DNA from: Mactra quadrangularis
Taxonomy: Eukaryota; Mollusca; Bivalvia; Venerida; Mactridae
Assembly: GCA_025267735.1 (NCBI GenBank)
Contig: CM046307.1
Coordinates: 50,635,395 to 50,699,394 of the forward strand
Direction: 5' to 3'
Length of the DNA: 64,000 nt
This document shows positions 63,265-64,000 of this stretch, piece by piece (position 1 is the stretch's first letter; each line of letters opens with the position of its first letter). The notes under the pieces are model-generated. The model was not told the DNA's origin and searched no databases. It was given only the letters and a program-made list of their open reading frames with translations. Both the position numbers and the translations under genes were made by a program.

Positions 63265-63500
63265 TTGAGGAGGGGCTTAACGCCATAGCAACACATTGTA
63301 TAGTTTATAACACTGCTGTCTGTTAACCTACTCATTGTTCCTAGAAAGGCTAAATCTCTGGATTTAGCTGTTAACCACTTGGTGAATGCTTCTATCAGTG
63401 ACTGACAACTACCCTACATGATTTAAAAGCAGTGGTAGGAGGGAGAATGGCTTTAGAAATCATTTCATGATCCAATTTTATAAAAGTATTCTCTTTTTTT
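63265..63500 (-). repeat. SINE family A copy, head lost
   Basis: The plus strand shows CTTAACGCCATAGCAACACA, CTAGAAAGGCTAAATCTCTG, AGTGACTGACAACTACCC, GGTAGGAGGGAGAATGG and TTTCATGATCC in the family A order. It ends before the tRNA-like head. It lies in the intron after the last visible LAPTM4 exon. Confidence 0.75.
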
Positions 63501-63937
63501 GGGTTAGTGAAAATTGCTTATTTTATATAGTTAAGCTAGTTGATAATGTTTGCCCATTACTATAAATGATAACAATAAATCAAGCCGGTTTTGGAGAAAA
63601 TTTTAGATGATGACTGTGTTCATTATTTTGTGTACTTGATATATTTTATAATGATTATTCCAAAACAGAAAAGCAGGGAGTTGCACCCTGTCCTTTTTCT
63701 ATCATCTCTGCCCTTTTAGTTCTCCTCACTTTGCAGCAATTGTAACTTTGAAACTTCATCCCGCTGATGTGCCCTGTCCCTTTTAAAAGGCTTTTTACTG
63801 CAGCACAGCCCTTTCCATATTCTCAAATAGTCACTTTATTGTATTTATATTCATAGCCGGATTTTTCAACGGCCAGTTGGGAGTCGGTGTCGTTAACAAT
63901 TGCGTTAAAGTTTTTCTTTTTCTTATATACAATAAAA

Positions 63938-63988
63938 ACTCTGAAAACCGGACCCTCTGAAAACCGGAATCCTCTGAAAACCGGACGA
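63938..63988 (+). repeat. Three tandem CTCTGAAAACCGGA units
   Basis: CTCTGAAAACCGGA occurs three times within about 50 bases, with 2-3 base linkers. No function is suggested. Confidence 0.8.
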
Positions 63989-64000
63989 TTTTAAAAGTCC

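Overview
The window is animal nuclear DNA: AT-rich (my estimate about two thirds A+T, not counted), with compact exons bounded by GT/AG splice sites, kilobase introns, tRNA-derived SINEs, LINE fragments, fold-back elements and minisatellites. A bivalve mollusc is the best fit, judged from the SINE tail (an ACGGCGTTAAACCC-like motif followed by an A/C-rich tail in SINE sense), the LINE relics and the protein divergence. I cannot name the species.

Five host genes can be assembled exon by exon, and every splice phase closes. In order they are: VPS28 (minus, 510-11195, complete, 9 coding exons, 220 aa); NCOA6 (minus, 17492-30060, complete from a plausible ATG, 5 coding exons, 1896 aa); MMACHC (minus, 36936-39174, complete, 4 exons, 253 aa); a ZGLP1-like GATA zinc-finger gene (minus, 42742-48641 from the first usable ATG, 5 exons, 516 aa); and an LAPTM4-family gene (plus, 53743 to beyond 63229, C-terminus outside the window). 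They have unrelated roles: ESCRT-I sorting, nuclear-receptor coactivation, vitamin B12 processing, germline-type transcription control and a lysosomal membrane protein. No operon-like logic should be read into them.

Region by region: 1-12.4 kb is VPS28, whose 4.9-kb first intron holds a LINE 3' relic and two adjacent long hairpins. 12.4-17.5 kb has no recognised gene. 17.5-33.3 kb is NCOA6 with two giant exons and a promoter-like segment near 33.2 kb. 33.3-36.6 kb is featureless. 36.6-39.2 kb is MMACHC. 39.6-41.1 kb holds a tRNA-like repeat pair and a truncated LINE. 41.6-42.05 kb is a promoter-like island. 42.3-48.7 kb is the ZGLP1-like gene, with a 49-bp minisatellite built from SINE sequence in one intron. 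49-53.7 kb carries repeats and one unidentified duplicated ORF. 53.7-64 kb is LAPTM4.

The most striking non-genic structure is a 4.56-kb element with terminal inverted repeats of nearly 1 kb. It sits inside, and splits, a 23-bp minisatellite in an LAPTM4 intron, and it carries a nested hAT-type MITE with a clear 8-bp target duplication. I found no bacterial, phage or CRISPR content and no convincing new multi-gene system.
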